Source of the DNA: Pseudomonadota bacterium
GTDB taxonomy: Bacteria; Pseudomonadota; Gammaproteobacteria; Burkholderiales; Burkholderiaceae_B
Direction of reading: 5' to 3'
DNA length: 64,000 bases
Assembly (NCBI GenBank): GCA_023425645.1
Contig: JAFACG010000017.1
Span: 1-64,000 of the forward strand
The notes beneath the pieces are model-generated. The model was not told where the DNA came from. It saw nothing but the letters and a program-made list of their open reading frames with translations, and made no database searches. The position numbers and the translations under genes were made by a program. Below, piece by piece: positions 47,340 through 57,467 of the stretch (position 1 is the stretch's first letter; each line of letters opens with the position of its first letter).

Positions 47340-48203
47340 TTATTTATTGCGGAAAAGGCTGCGGGCCAGAATATTGATGCCCAGAACCAGCAAGGTGATC
47401 AGGACCGCGCCGGCCCAGGCCAGGCGGTTCCAGTCCTCGAAGGGGCTGGCGGCGTATTGGAAGATGACCACCGGCAGGTTGGCCAGCGGCGCGTTCATGT
47501 TCAGGGACATGAACTGGTTGTTCAGGGCGGTGAACAGCAGCGGCGCGGTCTCGCCCGAGATGCGGGCCACGGCCAGCAGGATGCCGGTGATGATGCCCGA
47601 GCGCGCGGCGCGATAGGACACGGCCATGATGATCTTCCACTTGGGGCAGCCCAGGGCGGCGGCGGCTTCGCGCAGGCTGTTGGGCACCAGCAGCAGCATG
47701 TTGTCGGTGGAGCGCACCACCACCGGGATCACCAGGATGGCCAGGGCCAGGGCGCCGGCCCAGCCGGAGTAGTGCCCCACCTGCGCCACGTGCACCGCAT
47801 AGATGAACAGGCCGATGATGATGGACGGCGCCGACAGCAGCACGTCGTTCAGAAAGCGCGTGGCCGGCGCCAGCCAGCCGCGCTGGCCGTACTCGGCTAG
47901 ATAGGTGCCGGCCAGGATGCCGATGGGCGTGCCGATCAGCGTGCCCACGGCGGCCATCATGACGCTGCCCACGATGGCGTTGAGCAGGCCGCCCTCGCCG
48001 CCGGGCGGCGGGGTGCTTTCTGTCAGCAGCGACCAGGCCATGGCGCTGCTGCCCTTCTCGATCAGGGTCAGGATGATCCAGAACAGCCAGAACAGGCCGA
48101 AGATCAGGGTGGCGAAGGAAATTCCCAGCATCAGGCGGTTGAAGATCTGCCGGCGCTTGTAGATGGGATTGTCCAGACTGATGGCGGATTTTTTATCGAA
48201 CAT
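47340..48203 (-). CDS. pstA: phosphate ABC transporter permease PstA
   Basis: A 287-residue permease with six membrane segments. The ABC-coupling loop is [16 protein letters not shown], and GTYLAEYG and APSIIIGLF are PstA hallmarks. It forms the channel with PstC. It starts 12 bases after pstC. Confidence 0.95.
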   Translation of the reverse strand: MFDKKSAISLDNPIYKRRQIFNRLMLGISFATLIFGLFWLFWIILTLIEKGSSAMAWSLLTESTPPPGGEGGLLNAIVGSVMMAAVGTLIGTPIGILAGTYLAEYGQRGWLAPATRFLNDVLLSAPSIIIGLFIYAVHVAQVGHYSGWAGALALAILVIPVVVRSTDNMLLLVPNSLREAAAALGCPKWKIIMAVSYRAARSGIITGILLAVARISGETAPLLFTALNNQFMSLNMNAPLANLPVVIFQYAASPFEDWNRLAWAGAVLITLLVLGINILARSLFRNK

Positions 48204-48215
48204 GATGTATGACCC

Positions 48216-49154
48216 TTAGCGCGACGAACCTTCGTTCTTGGCCAGACGCAGCAACAGCAGCTTGGAGATCGCCAGCACGACGGTGGTGATCAGGAACAGG
48301 ATCAGGCCCAGTTCCAGCAGCGCGGACTTCTGCATGCCGCCCGCTTCGTTGAATTCGTTGGCCAGCGCCGAGGCGATGGAGTTGGATGGGGCGAACAGCG
48401 TGTTGGGCAGGTTGAAGGAGTTGCCGATCACGAAGGTGACGGCCATGGTCTCGCCCAGGGCTCGCCCCAGGCCCAGCATGATGCCGCCGATGACCCCGTT
48501 CTTGGTGAAGGGCAGGACCACGCGCCACATCACTTCCCAGGTCGTGCTGCCCAGGCCGTAGGCCGATTCCTTGAGCATGGGCGGCACCAGTTCGAACACG
48601 TCGCGCATCACGGCGGTGATGAAGGGGATGACCATGATGGACAGGATCAGACCGGCGGTGAACACGCCGATGCCGAAAGGGGGGCCGGCGAAGATCTGGC
48701 CCAGCACGGGCACGCCCGCGAACAGGGAGATCAGCGAGGGCTGCACATAGGCCTGGAACAGCGGCACGAAGACGAACAGGCCCCACATGCCGTAGATGAT
48801 GGACGGAATGGCGGCCAGCATCTCGATGGCCGTGCCCAGCGGGCGGCGCAGCCAGGTCGGCGACAGTTCGGTCAGGAACATGGCGATCCCGAAGGAGACG
48901 GGAACCGCGATACAGAGCGCGATCAGGGAGGTCAGCAAGGTGCCGACGATGGGCACCAGGGCGCCGTATTCATTGTTGACCGGGTCCCAGTTGTCCGTCC
49001 AGAGGAAAGAGAAACCGTATTCGGCGATGGACTCCCGGCTTCCGTAGATCAGGGAAATGGAGATGGCGGCCAGCAGGATGAACACGAAGAACGCAAAAGA
49101 GCGCGTCATGTTCTTGAATATGCCATCCATAAGGGCGTTCTGATTTGATTTCAT
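48216..49154 (-). CDS. pstC: phosphate ABC transporter permease PstC
   Basis: A 312-residue permease with six membrane segments; the coupling loop is [16 protein letters not shown], with [10 protein letters not shown] and [10 protein letters not shown]. It is separated from pstS by 214 bases that contain a hairpin, the usual way to make PstS in excess over the membrane parts. Confidence 0.95.
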   Translation of the reverse strand: MKSNQNALMDGIFKNMTRSFAFFVFILLAAISISLIYGSRESIAEYGFSFLWTDNWDPVNNEYGALVPIVGTLLTSLIALCIAVPVSFGIAMFLTELSPTWLRRPLGTAIEMLAAIPSIIYGMWGLFVFVPLFQAYVQPSLISLFAGVPVLGQIFAGPPFGIGVFTAGLILSIMVIPFITAVMRDVFELVPPMLKESAYGLGSTTWEVMWRVVLPFTKNGVIGGIMLGLGRALGETMAVTFVIGNSFNLPNTLFAPSNSIASALANEFNEAGGMQKSALLELGLILFLITTVVLAISKLLLLRLAKNEGSSR

Positions 49155-49297
49155 GTAGACAGATGAAGTGTCAGGCCGGAATGGGACAAACGAACAGACG
49201 CTGTGCCTTCAGCCCTCGGCCGCCCGGGACGGACTGTCGCCGGAAGCCGCTGAATGCGCCGTACGTTCAAGACAAAACCGTAATTTTTACATAACAA

Positions 49298-49326
49298 AGA
49301 CGGCGCCACCTAGCGGTGGGCCGTCT
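49298..49326 (-). terminator. attenuator-like hairpin between pstS and pstC
   Basis: GACGGC (49299-49304) pairs with GCCGTC (49320-49325) and CCACC with GGTGG, around loop TAGC with one bulged base. On the minus strand it is followed by TTTGTTA. It is likely a partial terminator or RNA-end stabiliser. Confidence 0.6.
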
Positions 49327-49368
49327 CGGGAGATCAATTTACAACTGACCTGTATTTGAACACGAATC

Positions 49369-50412
49369 TTACTTCCAGATCGCAGCGCCGTCTTTGGACT
49401 TGATTTCGGCAGCCCAGGCAGCCTTGATCTGGTCAGTCACGTCCTTGGGCAAGGCGACGTAATCCAGCTCTTCAGCGGACTTGGCGCCGTTCTCGAAGGC
49501 CCAGTTGAAGAAGTCCAGCACGGCCTTGCCGCTTTCGGGCTTGTCCTGCGACTTGTGCATCAGAATGAACGTGGCCGAGGTGATGGGCCAGGATTCGGCG
49601 CCGGGCTCTTCGGTCAGGATCACGCCCATGCCGGGCGCGCTCTTCCAGTCGGCGTTGGCGGCGGCGGCGGCAAAGCTGGCCTGGCCGGGCTGCACGAACT
49701 GGCCGTCCTTGTTCTGCAGTTGCGTCCAGGACAGTTTGTTCTGCTTGGCGTAGGCGTACTCGACGTAGCCGATGGAGTCTTTCAGCTGGCGCACGTAGGC
49801 GGCGACGCCTTCGTTGCCCTTGCCGCCCTGGCCGGTGGGCCACTTGACGGCCTTGCCTTCGCCGACCTGGGCTTTCCAGTCAGGCGAAACCTTGGACAGA
49901 TAGTTGGTCCAGCCGAAGGTGGTGCCCGAACCATCGGAGCGGTGCACGACCACGATGTCCTTGTTGGGCAGCTTCAGGTCGGGGTTCAGGGCCTTGATGG
50001 CCGGGTCGTCCCACTTGGTGATCTTGGCCAGGTAGATGTCGCCCAGGACCTTGCCGGACAGCTTCAGCTTGCCGGGCTCGATGCCTTCGATGTTGACCAC
50101 GGGCACCACGCCGCCGATCACGGCCGGGAACTGGATCAGGCCTTCTTTTTCCAGCACTTCGCCCTTCATGGGGTCGTCGGAGGCGCCGAAGTCGACCGTC
50201 TTGGCGATGATCTGCTGCTGACCGCCACCCGAGCCGATGGACTGGTAGTTCACGCGATTGTTGGTTTGCTTGGCGTATTCGGCAGCCCATTTGGCGTAGA
50301 TGGGGTATGGGAAGGAAGCGCCCGCGCCGGTGATGTCGGCGGCCGTGGCGGAAGCTGCGAATGCGCTGAAGGCCAGAGCAATGGTTACCTTGTTAAATAC
50401 ACGTTTCAACAT
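49369..50412 (-). CDS. pstS: periplasmic phosphate-binding protein PstS
   Basis: A 347-residue binding protein with signal peptide VTIALAFSAFAASATA and the phosphate-binding motifs GAGASFPYPIYAKW, GSGGGQQQI and HRSDGSGTTFGWTNYL. AGAGGA lies a few bases before the ATG. A Pho box upstream indicates PhoB control. First gene of pstSCAB. Confidence 0.96.
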   Translation of the reverse strand: MLKRVFNKVTIALAFSAFAASATAADITGAGASFPYPIYAKWAAEYAKQTNNRVNYQSIGSGGGQQQIIAKTVDFGASDDPMKGEVLEKEGLIQFPAVIGGVVPVVNIEGIEPGKLKLSGKVLGDIYLAKITKWDDPAIKALNPDLKLPNKDIVVVHRSDGSGTTFGWTNYLSKVSPDWKAQVGEGKAVKWPTGQGGKGNEGVAAYVRQLKDSIGYVEYAYAKQNKLSWTQLQNKDGQFVQPGQASFAAAAANADWKSAPGMGVILTEEPGAESWPITSATFILMHKSQDKPESGKAVLDFFNWAFENGAKSAEELDYVALPKDVTDQIKAAWAAEIKSKDGAAIWK

Positions 50413-50481
50413 CGAGAAATCCTCTTGATGATAGTCAGAGACAGGCCCACCCTGTATGTGACGACATGTTAAACAGCCTTT

Positions 50482-50499
50482 ATGACATGTTCATGACAA
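50482..50499 (-). promoter_or_regulatory. Pho box upstream of pstS
   Basis: On the minus strand TTGTCATGAACATGTCAT: two TGTCAT repeats 11 bases apart, matching the 7-4-7 PhoB pattern (CTGTCAT-N4-CTGTCAC). It lies 70 bases before the pstS start, in the 97-base gap after ppk. Confidence 0.82.
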
Positions 50500-50509
50500 T
50501 GAAGTCTTT

Positions 50510-52582
50510 TCACGCTCCGCCCAGGCGGTGCATCAGGAACTGGTGCAGGTTGAAAGGAGCGCGACGGCTGCGGATGCGGCTGTAGGTGCCGTCCGAATTG
50601 GCCTTCCAGGCCAGCTGGTTGTCGCGCAGCGCGAAGGTGAAGGCCTCGGAGATGACGCGCTTTTTCAGTCCCTTGTCCAGCACGGGCACGCCCAGCTCCA
50701 CGCGGCGGAAGAAGTTGCGGTCCATCCAGTCGGCCGAAGAGATGAACACGTCCTCCTGCCCGTCGTTGTGGAAATAAAACACCCGCGAATGCTCCAGGAA
50801 GCGCCCGATGATGGAACGCACCTGGATGTTCTCGGACAGCCCCGGCACGCCCGCGCGCAGCGCGCAGGCGCCGCGCACCACCAGATCCACCTTCACGCCC
50901 GCCTGGCTGGCGTCGTACAGGGCCTGGATGATCTTGGGCTCCAGCAGGGAGTTCATCTTGGCCATGATGCGGGCGCGCTTGCCGGCCAGGGCGTGTTCGG
51001 TCTCCTTCTGGATGCGCGCCATCATGCTGTCGTGCAGCGTGAAGGGGGATTGCAGCAGCAGCTTGAGCGGCCGCCAGGCGCCCAGCCCCGTCAGCAGGGA
51101 AAAGACCTTGTCCATGTCCTCGCAGATGTCCTGGTTGGCCGTGATCAACCCGAAGTCCGTATACAGGCGCGCGGTGCGCGGGTGGTAGTTGCCCGTGCCC
51201 AGGTGCCCGTAACGTCGTATGCAGCCTTTTTCGCGGCGCAGCACCAGGGCCATCTTGGCGTGGGTCTTGTGGCCCACCACGCCGTAGCTGACGTGCGCGC
51301 CCACTTCTTCCAGCTTGGCGGCCCAGTTGATGTTGGTCTGTTCATCGAAGCGCGCCATCAGCTCCACCACCACCGTCACTTCCTTGCCCGCCCGGGCGGC
51401 CGACAACAGGATGTTCATCAGCTCGGAATCCTCGCCGGTGCGGTAGATGGTCTGCTTGATGCCGACCACGGCCGGATCGGCCGCCGCGGCCCGCAGAAAG
51501 CTGAGCACGGGCTGGAAGGACTGGTAAGGGTGATGCAGCAACTGGTCCTTGCGGGCGATCGCCGCGAAGAACTGCGCGGGATGGTCGAAGGAGGCGTCGA
51601 AAGGCGCCGGGATGGGCGCGCGGTAGTCCGGAAACAGCAGGTCCGGGCGGTCGGGCGCATTGCACAGCTGCATCAGGCGCGACAGATTGACCGGCCCGCG
51701 CACGCGGTAGGTGTCCGGCCCTTCGAGCGAGAACTCGCTCTGCAGGAAGCGCTCCAGGCTTTCGGGCATGGACTGGTCGATCTCCAGGCGCACCGCCGCC
51801 CCGAAGTTGCGCTGCGACAGTTCGCCCTGCAGGGCCGAACGCAGATTGGTGACTTCTTCCTCGTCCACGAACAGGTCGCTGTTGCGGGTGACGCGCCACT
51901 GATAGCAGCCCTTGACGTCCATGCCGGGGAACAGCTCGTTGACGAACACGCTGATGAGCGAGGTCAGCAGCATGTAGCCCTGCGGGATGCCGGCGATGTC
52001 GTCCGGCACGCGGATGACGCGCGGCAGGGCGCGCGGCGCCTGCACGATGGCGATGGTGCCGCTGCGTCCGAAGGCGTCCTCGCCGCTGAGCGCCACGATG
52101 TAGTTCAGGCTCTTGTTGTAGACGCGCGGAAACGGGTGCGCCGGGTCCAGCCCGATGGGCGTGAGCAGGGGCATGACGTCGCGCTGGAAGGTCTGGTAGG
52201 CCCACTCGCGCTGGGCTTCGGTCCAGCGCGCAGGCAGCAGCAGGCCTATGCCCTCCTCCATCAGGTTGGGCAGCACCGTCTGCATCAGCAGGCTGTTCTG
52301 CCGCTCCACCAGCTGGTGCGTGGCCAGTTGCACCCGCTCGAAGGCCTCCAGGGGCAGAAAGCCGTCGTCGCCGATCTGGTGCGGATTCTGGTGGATCTGC
52401 TCCTTCAGGCTGGAGATGCGGATTTCGAAGAACTCATCCAGATTGGAGCTGACGATGCAGATGTAGCGCAGGCGCTCCAGCAAGGGCGTGCTCGGGTTCT
52501 CGGCCATGGCCAGAACACGCTCGTTGAACTTGAGCAGCGACAGTTCGCGATTGAGCAAAGTTGAATCGGGAGAAGGCAGCAT
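50510..52582 (-). CDS. ppk1: polyphosphate kinase 1
   Basis: Makes polyphosphate from ATP. The 690 residues show the four Ppk1 domains, beginning LNRELSLLKFNERVL. The phosphorylated His is in RRYGHLGTGNYHPRTARLYT, and the second catalytic region is HDSMMARIQKETEHA. The ATG at 52582 is used; an upstream TTG at 52600 is possible and neither has a good ribosome site. It is divergent from ppx and 97 bases before pstS, so readthrough into pstS is possible. Confidence 0.95.
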   Translation of the reverse strand: MLPSPDSTLLNRELSLLKFNERVLAMAENPSTPLLERLRYICIVSSNLDEFFEIRISSLKEQIHQNPHQIGDDGFLPLEAFERVQLATHQLVERQNSLLMQTVLPNLMEEGIGLLLPARWTEAQREWAYQTFQRDVMPLLTPIGLDPAHPFPRVYNKSLNYIVALSGEDAFGRSGTIAIVQAPRALPRVIRVPDDIAGIPQGYMLLTSLISVFVNELFPGMDVKGCYQWRVTRNSDLFVDEEEVTNLRSALQGELSQRNFGAAVRLEIDQSMPESLERFLQSEFSLEGPDTYRVRGPVNLSRLMQLCNAPDRPDLLFPDYRAPIPAPFDASFDHPAQFFAAIARKDQLLHHPYQSFQPVLSFLRAAAADPAVVGIKQTIYRTGEDSELMNILLSAARAGKEVTVVVELMARFDEQTNINWAAKLEEVGAHVSYGVVGHKTHAKMALVLRREKGCIRRYGHLGTGNYHPRTARLYTDFGLITANQDICEDMDKVFSLLTGLGAWRPLKLLLQSPFTLHDSMMARIQKETEHALAGKRARIMAKMNSLLEPKIIQALYDASQAGVKVDLVVRGACALRAGVPGLSENIQVRSIIGRFLEHSRVFYFHNDGQEDVFISSADWMDRNFFRRVELGVPVLDKGLKKRVISEAFTFALRDNQLAWKANSDGTYSRIRSRRAPFNLHQFLMHRLGGA

Positions 52583-52800
52583 GGTGAGGTCGTTGTCCAA
52601 CAGAGGAGGAAAGGATCGACAGACTTTTACTACATGAATATTACTGTTCTATGAACGAGAAGCGATCCACTACCACGGCGGCGCAGCCTTATGCCCCAAC
52701 CCGCCGTCTCGAAATCCGCTATCGCCCCGGGCGCAGGAGCCGATTGCGTATCTTTTGCGAATTTTCCGGGTTATGTAACAAAACACACGATTAATGTCCT

Positions 52801-52806
52801 TATAAT
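52801..52806 (+). promoter_or_regulatory. -10 element of ppx
   Basis: A perfect TATAAT, 30 bases before the ppx ATG, in an A+T-rich part of the ppk-ppx gap. The -35 is weak. No Pho box was found on either side of this gap. Confidence 0.5.
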
Positions 52807-52835
52807 CGCACAGTATTCATCCTCAGCGATTCCTC

Positions 52836-54326
52836 ATGGAACAACTTCTCGCCGCCGTGGATCTCGGCTCCAACAGCTTTCGCCTGTCCATCGGGCGCGT
52901 CGTCCAGCACAACGGCCATGCCCAGATCTACGCGATAGACCGCTTGAATGAATCCGTCCGGCTGGCCGCCGGCATGGGCGCCGACAAATGCATCAGCCCG
53001 GACGCCATCGAACGCGCGGTGGTCATCCTCAAGCGCTTCAACGAGCGCCTGCTGGGCTTTCACCCCAACCGCGTACGCGCCGTGGCCACCAACACCTTCC
53101 GCGTGGCGCGCAACCTCAGCGAAGTGCTGCCCGCGGCCGAAGCGGCGCTCGGCTTCCCCATCGAGGTGATCTCCGGACACGAAGAAGCGCGCCTGATCTT
53201 CTCGGGCATCAGCAACGAGCTGCCGCCCTCCCCCAATCGCCGCCTGATGATAGACATCGGCGGGGGCTCCACGGAAGTCATCATCGGCAAGGGCCTCAAG
53301 CCCATGCTGCTGTCCTCCCTGTACATGGGCTGCGTCAGCTACACCGACAAGTTCTTTGCCGATGGCGTCATTACGGAAGAACGCATGCAGAAGGCCATCC
53401 TGGCCGCGCGCCGCGAGCTGGAAGGCATCACCCGCCAGTACCGCAAGACCGGCTGGCAGGAAGCCTATGGGTCCTCGGGCACGGCCAAGGGCCTGATCGC
53501 CATCCTGCAGGAAAACGGCATGTCCAAGAAGGGGATCACCCTGGAAGGCATGGAACTGCTCAAGAAGCGCCTGGTCCAGGACGGCAAGGTGGACATGCGC
53601 ACGCTGCACGGCGTCAAGCCGCACCGCGCGCCCGTGCTGGCGGCAGGCCTGGCCATCATGATGGCGGCCTTCCAGGAACTGAAGATACGCCAGATGCTGC
53701 CCGGCGAAGGCGCCCTGCGCATGGGCGTGCTGTACGACATGCTGGGCCGCGACTCCGAGCGCGACCAACGGGCCCAGACCGTGCAACAGATGATCAAGCG
53801 CTATCACGTGGACACCCGCCAGGCGCATCGCGTGCGCGAAGCGGCCCTGAGCCTGTTCCGCGAACTGCGCCTGCCGGACTCGCCCGAGACGCAGGAGCTG
53901 TCCCGTCAGCTGGGCTGGGCTGCCGACCTGCACGAAGTCGGCCTGAGCATCGCCCATGCGGACTACCACAAGCACACCGCCTATGTGCTGGAGCATGCGG
54001 ACATGCCCGGCTTCTCCAACGACGACCAGGCCATGCTCAGCTTCCTGAGCCTGGGCCACCAGGGCAAGCTGGGCAAGCTCAAGCGCTTCGAGACCAGCAA
54101 GGCCTGGTGGCTGACCCTGCTCAGCCTGCGCCTGGCCGTCATCCTGATGCGCCGCCGCGAAGACATGGAAACCCTGCCTCTGCACATCGAACTGCAGGGC
54201 AAGAAAGTGCTGATCCGCCAGAACGCCGGCTGGATGGCCACGCATCCCTTGTCGCAAGCCTCGCTGCAGGCCGAGGTGCAGGCCTGGCAGACCGACCACA
54301 ACGACCTGAGCCTGGAACTAGCCTGA
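52836..54326 (+). CDS. ppx: exopolyphosphatase Ppx/GppA
   Basis: Releases phosphate from polyphosphate ends, or hydrolyses pppGpp. The 496 residues belong to the ASKHA fold: AAVDLGSNSFRLSIG, the catalytic Glu region SGHEEARLIFSG and phosphate loop DIGGGSTEVIIG. The C-terminal HD-like half (WAADLHEVGLSIAHADYHKH) is complete. It faces ppk1, the opposing enzyme, across a 253-base gap. Confidence 0.94.
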   Translation: MEQLLAAVDLGSNSFRLSIGRVVQHNGHAQIYAIDRLNESVRLAAGMGADKCISPDAIERAVVILKRFNERLLGFHPNRVRAVATNTFRVARNLSEVLPAAEAALGFPIEVISGHEEARLIFSGISNELPPSPNRRLMIDIGGGSTEVIIGKGLKPMLLSSLYMGCVSYTDKFFADGVITEERMQKAILAARRELEGITRQYRKTGWQEAYGSSGTAKGLIAILQENGMSKKGITLEGMELLKKRLVQDGKVDMRTLHGVKPHRAPVLAAGLAIMMAAFQELKIRQMLPGEGALRMGVLYDMLGRDSERDQRAQTVQQMIKRYHVDTRQAHRVREAALSLFRELRLPDSPETQELSRQLGWAADLHEVGLSIAHADYHKHTAYVLEHADMPGFSNDDQAMLSFLSLGHQGKLGKLKRFETSKAWWLTLLSLRLAVILMRRREDMETLPLHIELQGKKVLIRQNAGWMATHPLSQASLQAEVQAWQTDHNDLSLELA

Positions 54327-54340
54327 CTGCAAAACCAGAT

Positions 54341-54374
54341 AAAAAAAAGCGCATCCCTGGGATGCGTTTTTTTT
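54341..54374. terminator. bidirectional terminator between ppx and olsB
   Basis: Eight A, CGCATCCC / GGGATGCG around a tight loop, then eight T. It serves convergent ppx (plus) and olsB (minus). Confidence 0.88.
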
Positions 54375-54409
54375 CGCCCGTCCAGACGAGCTGCCCAACA
54401 GGGCATGGA

Positions 54410-55192
54410 TCAGGCCAGGCCGAAGTGCCGCTTGTAGCGCCCGTCCATGGCCTGCAGGTCCAGCAGCACGGGGAAGTCCGCCGTGTTGAAGTCCGGGTCC
54501 CAGGCCGGCTCGCCGCAAATGGTGGCCCCCAGCTTCAGGTAGCCTTTGATCAGCGGCGGAATGCGCGCCGGCAAGTCGCTGTCCAGGCGTTCGACCGGAT
54601 AGCGGTTCAAGGGCCGCACCTGCGGGACCTCGGGATGATCCAGCATGGACTTGCGGGCCACGCGCCAGACTTCGGCCGCCGTGACGCCGTCGTCGCGCAG
54701 GCTGACGCTGGCGCAGCCCAGCAGATAGCGGTAGCCTCCCATGCGCATGAGCGCGGCAATGCCGCCCCACAGCATCATGATGGCCGAACCGTTCCGGTAG
54801 TTCGGATGAATGCACGAGCGCCCGACCTCGACCAGGCTGGGCCGCAAGGCGTCCAGGGACCCGATGTCGAATTCGGACTCCGAATAGTAGGCGCCCGCCA
54901 GCTTGGCCTTTTCAGGCGTCAGCAGCCGGTAGGTGCCGATGACCCGGTTGCTTTCCGGCTCGGTCACCATGAAATGCTCGCACCATTGGTCGAAACGGTC
55001 CGTGTCCAGGCCCGTATGCTGGTCCGGGAAGACCGCGTTCATTTCCTCGGTAAAAACCTGGAACCGCAGGCGCTGCAGGATTTCAAGCTCTTCGTCTGTG
55101 CGAGCCAGACGCAAAGCCAATCCTCCGACGGTGTGACCGGCCCAGGTATTGGCCAGGTCAGCCGCGGATCGTGCACGCTCAAGATCTAGCAT
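54410..55192 (-). CDS. olsB: L-ornithine N-alpha-acyltransferase, OlsB-like
   Basis: A 260-residue GNAT-type acyltransferase that attaches a 3-hydroxy fatty acid to ornithine, the first step to ornithine lipid. Typical segments are LRFQVFTEEMNAVFPD, EVGRSCIHPNYRNGSAIMML and LIKGYLKLGATICGEPAWDP. GGAG is eight bases before the ATG. Its place beside pst/ppk/ppx fits the use of phosphorus-free lipids under phosphate shortage. olsA is not adjacent. Confidence 0.83.
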   Translation of the reverse strand: MLDLERARSAADLANTWAGHTVGGLALRLARTDEELEILQRLRFQVFTEEMNAVFPDQHTGLDTDRFDQWCEHFMVTEPESNRVIGTYRLLTPEKAKLAGAYYSESEFDIGSLDALRPSLVEVGRSCIHPNYRNGSAIMMLWGGIAALMRMGGYRYLLGCASVSLRDDGVTAAEVWRVARKSMLDHPEVPQVRPLNRYPVERLDSDLPARIPPLIKGYLKLGATICGEPAWDPDFNTADFPVLLDLQAMDGRYKRHFGLA

Positions 55193-55214
55193 CGTGGTGA
55201 CTCCAAAAACTTTA

Positions 55215-55227
55215 GTGCATGATGCAC
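55215..55227. promoter_or_regulatory. perfect 13-base palindrome upstream of olsB
   Basis: GTGCATGATGCAC lies 23 bases before the olsB start, in the 68-base gap after glmM. Position and symmetry suggest an operator. It does not resemble a Pho box. Confidence 0.4.
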
Positions 55228-55260
55228 AAGCAATGTTTCAGGTTTTTGATAGTCAAATTA

Positions 55261-56604
55261 CTATTTCGTTAAATCCACTGCAAGTAGAGCATCAATTCCC
55301 GATTGAGCCAGGTCAGCATCCTCGGCCTCTACCATGAGGCGCAGCTTGGGCTCGGTGCCCGAGGCCCGGATCAGCACCCGGCCGCGATCGCCAAGCTGGC
55401 TTTCCACCTGCTTCCTGGCCGCCTGCAGGCCTGCATGGCTCTGCCAGTCCTGGCCCGGCTGCAGCGGCACGTTGACCATGATCTGGGGATACATCTTGAG
55501 ATCCTTCAGCAGCTCGGACAAGGTCTTGCTACTGTGGCGTAAAGCCGTCAATACCTGCAGGGCGGCGATGATGCCGTCGCCCGTGGTGTGCCAGTCCAGG
55601 CACAGCAGGTGGCCCGAGCTTTCGCCGCCGTACAGCCAGCCGCGCTGCTGCATCAGCTCCAGCACGTAGCGGTCCCCCACTTTGGCGCGCTCGAACGCAA
55701 TGCCCAGCTCGCGCATGCTTTTCTCGAAGCCGAAGTTGGTCATCAGGGTGCCGACCACGCCTTGCACGGTCTGGGTCTGCTGGCGATCGCGCACGATAAG
55801 GTACAGCAGTTCATCGCCGTTGTAGATGCGGCCGTCCGCATCCACCATCTGCAGGCGATCGGCGTCGCCGTCCAGGGCGATGCCCAGGTCCGCGCCGTGC
55901 GTACGCACTTCCTCGGCCAGGCGTTCCGGATAGGTGGCGCCCACTTCCTTGTTGATATTGAAGCCGTCCGGCTGCACGCCGATGGCCACCACTTCGGCGC
56001 CCAGCTCGCGGAACACGTGCGGGGCGATGTTGTAGGCGGCGCCGTGCGCCGCATCCACCACGATCTTCAGGCCGTTCAGGTCCAGCTCGTTGGGAAAGGT
56101 GCTCTTGCAGAATTCGATATAGCGGCCGGCGGAGTCGGCCAGGCGGCGGGCGCGACCCAGCGACTCGGACTTGACCCACTGCATGGGCTCGTCGATGGCC
56201 TGCTCGATCTTGAGTTCGACCTCGTCAGGCAGCTTGGTGCCCTGGGCCGAGAAGAACTTGATGCCGTTGTCGTAATACGGATTGTGCGAAGCGGAGATGA
56301 CGATGCCGGCGGCCAGGCGCAAGGTGCGCGTCAGGTAGGCGACGGCGGGCGTGGGCACGGGACCGGCCAGCAGCACGTCGATGCCTGCGGCCGACAGGCC
56401 CGCTTCCAGCGCGGACTCCAGCATGTAGCCGGAAATCCGGGTGTCCTTGCCGATCACGACAGTGGGACGACCCTTGCCCTGGTGCTGGCCGGCCAGCACC
56501 TTGCCGGCGGCGTAGCCCAGGCGCAGGGCAAATTCGGGATTGATGGTTGGACCGCCTACTTCACCACGGACACCATCGGTGCCGAAATACTTCCGATCGC
56601 TCAT
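55261..56604 (-). CDS. glmM: phosphoglucosamine mutase
   Basis: Interconverts glucosamine 6- and 1-phosphate for peptidoglycan and LPS precursors. The 447 residues include the active-site phosphoserine in [15 protein letters not shown], the Mg loop [13 protein letters not shown] and sugar loop GGESSGHLL. The start overlaps the folP stop by ATGA; the order ftsH-folP-glmM is conserved widely in proteobacteria. Confidence 0.96.
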   Translation of the reverse strand: MSDRKYFGTDGVRGEVGGPTINPEFALRLGYAAGKVLAGQHQGKGRPTVVIGKDTRISGYMLESALEAGLSAAGIDVLLAGPVPTPAVAYLTRTLRLAAGIVISASHNPYYDNGIKFFSAQGTKLPDEVELKIEQAIDEPMQWVKSESLGRARRLADSAGRYIEFCKSTFPNELDLNGLKIVVDAAHGAAYNIAPHVFRELGAEVVAIGVQPDGFNINKEVGATYPERLAEEVRTHGADLGIALDGDADRLQMVDADGRIYNGDELLYLIVRDRQQTQTVQGVVGTLMTNFGFEKSMRELGIAFERAKVGDRYVLELMQQRGWLYGGESSGHLLCLDWHTTGDGIIAALQVLTALRHSSKTLSELLKDLKMYPQIMVNVPLQPGQDWQSHAGLQAARKQVESQLGDRGRVLIRASGTEPKLRLMVEAEDADLAQSGIDALLAVDLTK

Positions 56605-57443
56605 TCAGAGACTCCATGTTCAACCGCATTCCAGACGTCCAGGGCTTCTCGCATCGCGGCAACGTCATGGACACGGACAACTTTCGCACCCCGGGCCACG
56701 CAGGCCAGGGCTGCCGACAGACTACCGATCAGGCGCTGACCCACCGGCTTGCCGGTGACATGCCCGATCATGGATTTGCGCGACAGGCCGATCAGCCAGG
56801 GGTAGCCGGGCACCCCTGCCTGCTCCAGGCCGCGCAGCAGCTGGTAATTATGGGCGACTGTCTTGCCGAAGCCAAAACCAGGATCCAGCATGATACGCCT
56901 GGAATCCACGCCATGCTGCTGCAAATGGTCACAGCGCTCTTGCAAAAAGTCACGAACTTGTGTCAACACGTTGTCGTAGTGCGGCTCCTTCTGCATGGTG
57001 CGCGGTTCGCCCTGCATGTGCATGATGCACAGGCCGCAGTCCGAATCGCGCACGGCCTCCAGCGCGCCGGGCATGCGCAGCGCATAGATGTCGTTGATGA
57101 TGTCGGCCCCGGCGGCCAGGCTGGCGCGCATGATCTCGGGCTTGAAGGTGTCCACCGACAGCGCCACGCCGGTGGAGCGCAAGGCCTCCACCAGAGGGAT
57201 GACGCGCTCCATTTCCTGCTCCAGGGACACGGGTTCGGCGCCCGGCCGGGTGGATTCCCCGCCAATGTCCAGGATGTCGGCGCCTTCGGCGATCAATTGA
57301 TGGGCGTGGTCCAGCGCCCGCGGCAGATCGGCATGCTGGTTGCCGTCGTAGAAGGAATCGGGCGTGACATTCACGATCCCCATAACCAAAGGGCGCTCCA
57401 GCCCAAGCTGAAAGCGCCCACAAGACCACTCGGAGTGATTCAT
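56601..57443 (-). CDS. folP: dihydropteroate synthase
   Basis: Joins p-aminobenzoate with hydroxymethyl-dihydropterin in folate synthesis; sulfonamide target. The 280 residues carry the signatures [16 protein letters not shown] and [18 protein letters not shown], plus [14 protein letters not shown]. Nothing suggests a resistant variant. Lies 24 bases after ftsH. Confidence 0.95.
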   Translation of the reverse strand: MNHSEWSCGRFQLGLERPLVMGIVNVTPDSFYDGNQHADLPRALDHAHQLIAEGADILDIGGESTRPGAEPVSLEQEMERVIPLVEALRSTGVALSVDTFKPEIMRASLAAGADIINDIYALRMPGALEAVRDSDCGLCIMHMQGEPRTMQKEPHYDNVLTQVRDFLQERCDHLQQHGVDSRRIMLDPGFGFGKTVAHNYQLLRGLEQAGVPGYPWLIGLSRKSMIGHVTGKPVGQRLIGSLSAALACVARGAKVVRVHDVAAMREALDVWNAVEHGVSE

Positions 57444-57467
57444 GAAATAGGCAATGCCTATGAGATG

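Noticed and set aside
52583..52835. Pho box in the ppk-ppx gap
   Set aside because: No pair of TGTCA repeats with 11-base spacing was found on either strand; only the pstS site qualifies.
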